A DNA stretch of 5,854 bases, taken from an uncultured Halieaceae bacterium. GTDB taxonomy: Bacteria; Pseudomonadota; Gammaproteobacteria; Pseudomonadales; Halieaceae. Positions 4,942 to 5,854 of this stretch are shown here, in pieces. Positions within the stretch are counted from its first letter, which is position 1; each line of letters begins with the position of its first letter. A program made the translations under genes and the position numbers. Where the stretch lies: positions 1 to 5,854 of the forward strand of contig CAJXZI010000137.1 of NCBI GenBank assembly GCA_913063005.1, given 5' to 3'. Under the pieces are notes generated by a model. That model saw only the letters and a list, made by a program, of their open reading frames with translations. It made no database searches and was not told the origin of the DNA.

Positions 4942-5854
4942 ATGACTGCCATTATTGGAAGCAAAAAGATCAATTTTTCTGAAGAGCAGGGGATGCTGCT
5001 CGATGTGGCGCGCGAGTTTGTAAAGGACAAGTCACCCGGCAGCGAAGTGCGCAAGTTTTTAGAGAGCGAGGAGGGCTTCTCGCAGCCCGTCTGGCAGGAG
5101 TTGGTTGAGCTTGGCTGGACAGGCATTAACCTGCCCGAGTCGGTGGGAGGCTCCGGGCTCGGGATTGCGGCGTTGATACCCGTGGTCGAGTCGATGGGTA
5201 AGGGCTTAATGGGTACACCGCTCGTCTCGACCGTACTCGCGTCCGAGTTAATTAGGCGCGCGGGCGGTATCGCTGAGGAAGATATCCTCGAAGATATCTC
5301 AGGTGGCTGCGCGGCAACCGTTGCCTATCTTGATAGAAGCGACTGGGGCGGGGCGAATACCGGCGTTGCGGTCGATGCTCAAGGCGTCCTCTCCGGAAGT
5401 AAGTTCATGGTCTCTGATGCGGCCCATGCGGCGTGGATTGCTGTGGTTGGATCCAACGAGGCGGGTGAGACTGTTGTGGCTCTGGTTTCAGGGGATGACG
5501 TGTCTGTAGAGGCGCAAAAAGGGCACACACTCATCGACTTAACAAAGCGAGCGGCAACGATCGACTTTACGGGCATCAAGGCTCAGCGTGTTTTGAGTGG
5601 CCCCAAAGTTGAGTCAGCCATCCGAGATTATTTGTTAATCGGGGCGCTACTGACGGCCGCAGAAGCGGTGGGTTCTACTTCCGCCTGCCTTGCTGGCATC
5701 GTGGATTACCTCAAGACGCGCAAGCAGTTCGGTAAGTTGATTGGTTCTTTCCAAGCGCTGAAGCACCCTACCGTAGATATATACGTAGGCATGGAGCAGT
5801 CGCGATCGCTGGTTTACCACGCGTCGAGTGAAATCGATGACGGTCCGTTGAGTG
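4942..5854 (+). CDS. Acyl-CoA dehydrogenase-like partner subunit (3' end beyond window)
   Basis: An open frame from ATG 4942 runs without a stop to the right edge, giving 304 residues of a protein expected to be about 370-390 long. It starts with an ACAD N-terminal helical domain: FSEEQGMLLDVAREFV (12-27), then WQELVELGWTGINLPESVGGSGLG, and MGKGLMGTPL at 85-94. The middle domain (about 120-220) lacks the TEPxxGSD signature and the flavin-stacking Trp; the equivalent stretch reads GSKFMVSDAAHA. The C-terminal domain then shows R260-K-Q-F263-G264, followed by SFQALKH, a well-kept flavin-contact motif. No Glu sits at the helix-G catalytic position (YLLIGALL). It therefore looks like the non-catalytic half of a heteromeric ACAD with the upstream protein. 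Translational coupling through TAAGGAGG supports this. The missing C-terminus could still hold a catalytic residue. Confidence 0.93.
   Translation, partial: MTAIIGSKKINFSEEQGMLLDVAREFVKDKSPGSEVRKFLESEEGFSQPVWQELVELGWTGINLPESVGGSGLGIAALIPVVESMGKGLMGTPLVSTVLASELIRRAGGIAEEDILEDISGGCAATVAYLDRSDWGGANTGVAVDAQGVLSGSKFMVSDAAHAAWIAVVGSNEAGETVVALVSGDDVSVEAQKGHTLIDLTKRAATIDFTGIKAQRVLSGPKVESAIRDYLLIGALLTAAEAVGSTSACLAGIVDYLKTRKQFGKLIGSFQALKHPTVDIYVGMEQSRSLVYHASSEIDDGPLS

Noticed and set aside
1..5854. CRISPR arrays, insertion sequences, tRNA or rRNA genes, phage or toxin-antitoxin genes
   Set aside because: No spaced direct repeats, terminal inverted repeats, transposase-like proteins or cloverleaf-forming sequences were seen; almost all of the sequence is accounted for by the housekeeping and catabolic genes listed.

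Overview
The window reads as a mid-GC chromosomal segment of a Gram-negative bacterium, most likely a gammaproteobacterium. The ferrochelatase, the ProB C-terminal domain and the acyl-CoA dehydrogenase (ACAD) trio resemble marine Cellvibrionales-type genomes (Halieaceae/OM60, Spongiibacteraceae). That placement comes from protein resemblance recalled from memory, not from a search, and is tentative below class level.

Layout. (1) Positions ~25-336, + strand: the 3' end of glutamate 5-kinase (proB), covering the C-terminal PUA domain. Its reading frame is closed by two stop codons just upstream, so a frameshift, small deletion or sequence error lies near position 50. (2) 350-1165, +: a ZIP-family divalent metal transporter 13 bp after proB, with a histidine-rich loop; probably read from the proB transcript. 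(3) 1166-1281: a short convergent gap with only a weak hairpin. (4) 1282-2361, -: hemH, ferrochelatase, the last step of protoheme synthesis. (5) 2362-2524: a divergent control region with a good sigma70-type promoter for the rightward genes, a weaker candidate for hemH, and a perfect 10-bp palindrome. (6) 2525 to the right edge, +: three consecutive ACAD genes with gaps of 32 and 12 bp, the last cut by the window end.

How the genes work together. The three ACADs form an apparent fatty/branched/cyclic acyl-CoA oxidation operon. The first looks like a complete, self-sufficient ACAD with its catalytic glutamate in the isovaleryl/long-chain position. The second and third look like two halves of one heteromeric enzyme. 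The second keeps the flavin-domain signature and a catalytic-type glutamate but has lost the Arg-x-x-Phe-Gly flavin-contact motif. The third keeps that motif but has lost the flavin-domain signature. This is the pattern expected of the alpha2beta2 ACADs known from steroid side-chain and ring degradation, so a bulky cyclic or branched acyl-CoA is a reasonable guess at substrate. ProB, ZIP and HemH show no functional link to this operon.

I found no RNA genes, mobile elements, CRISPR arrays or clear intrinsic terminators. No wholly new system is evident; the complementary ACAD pair is the most interesting item.
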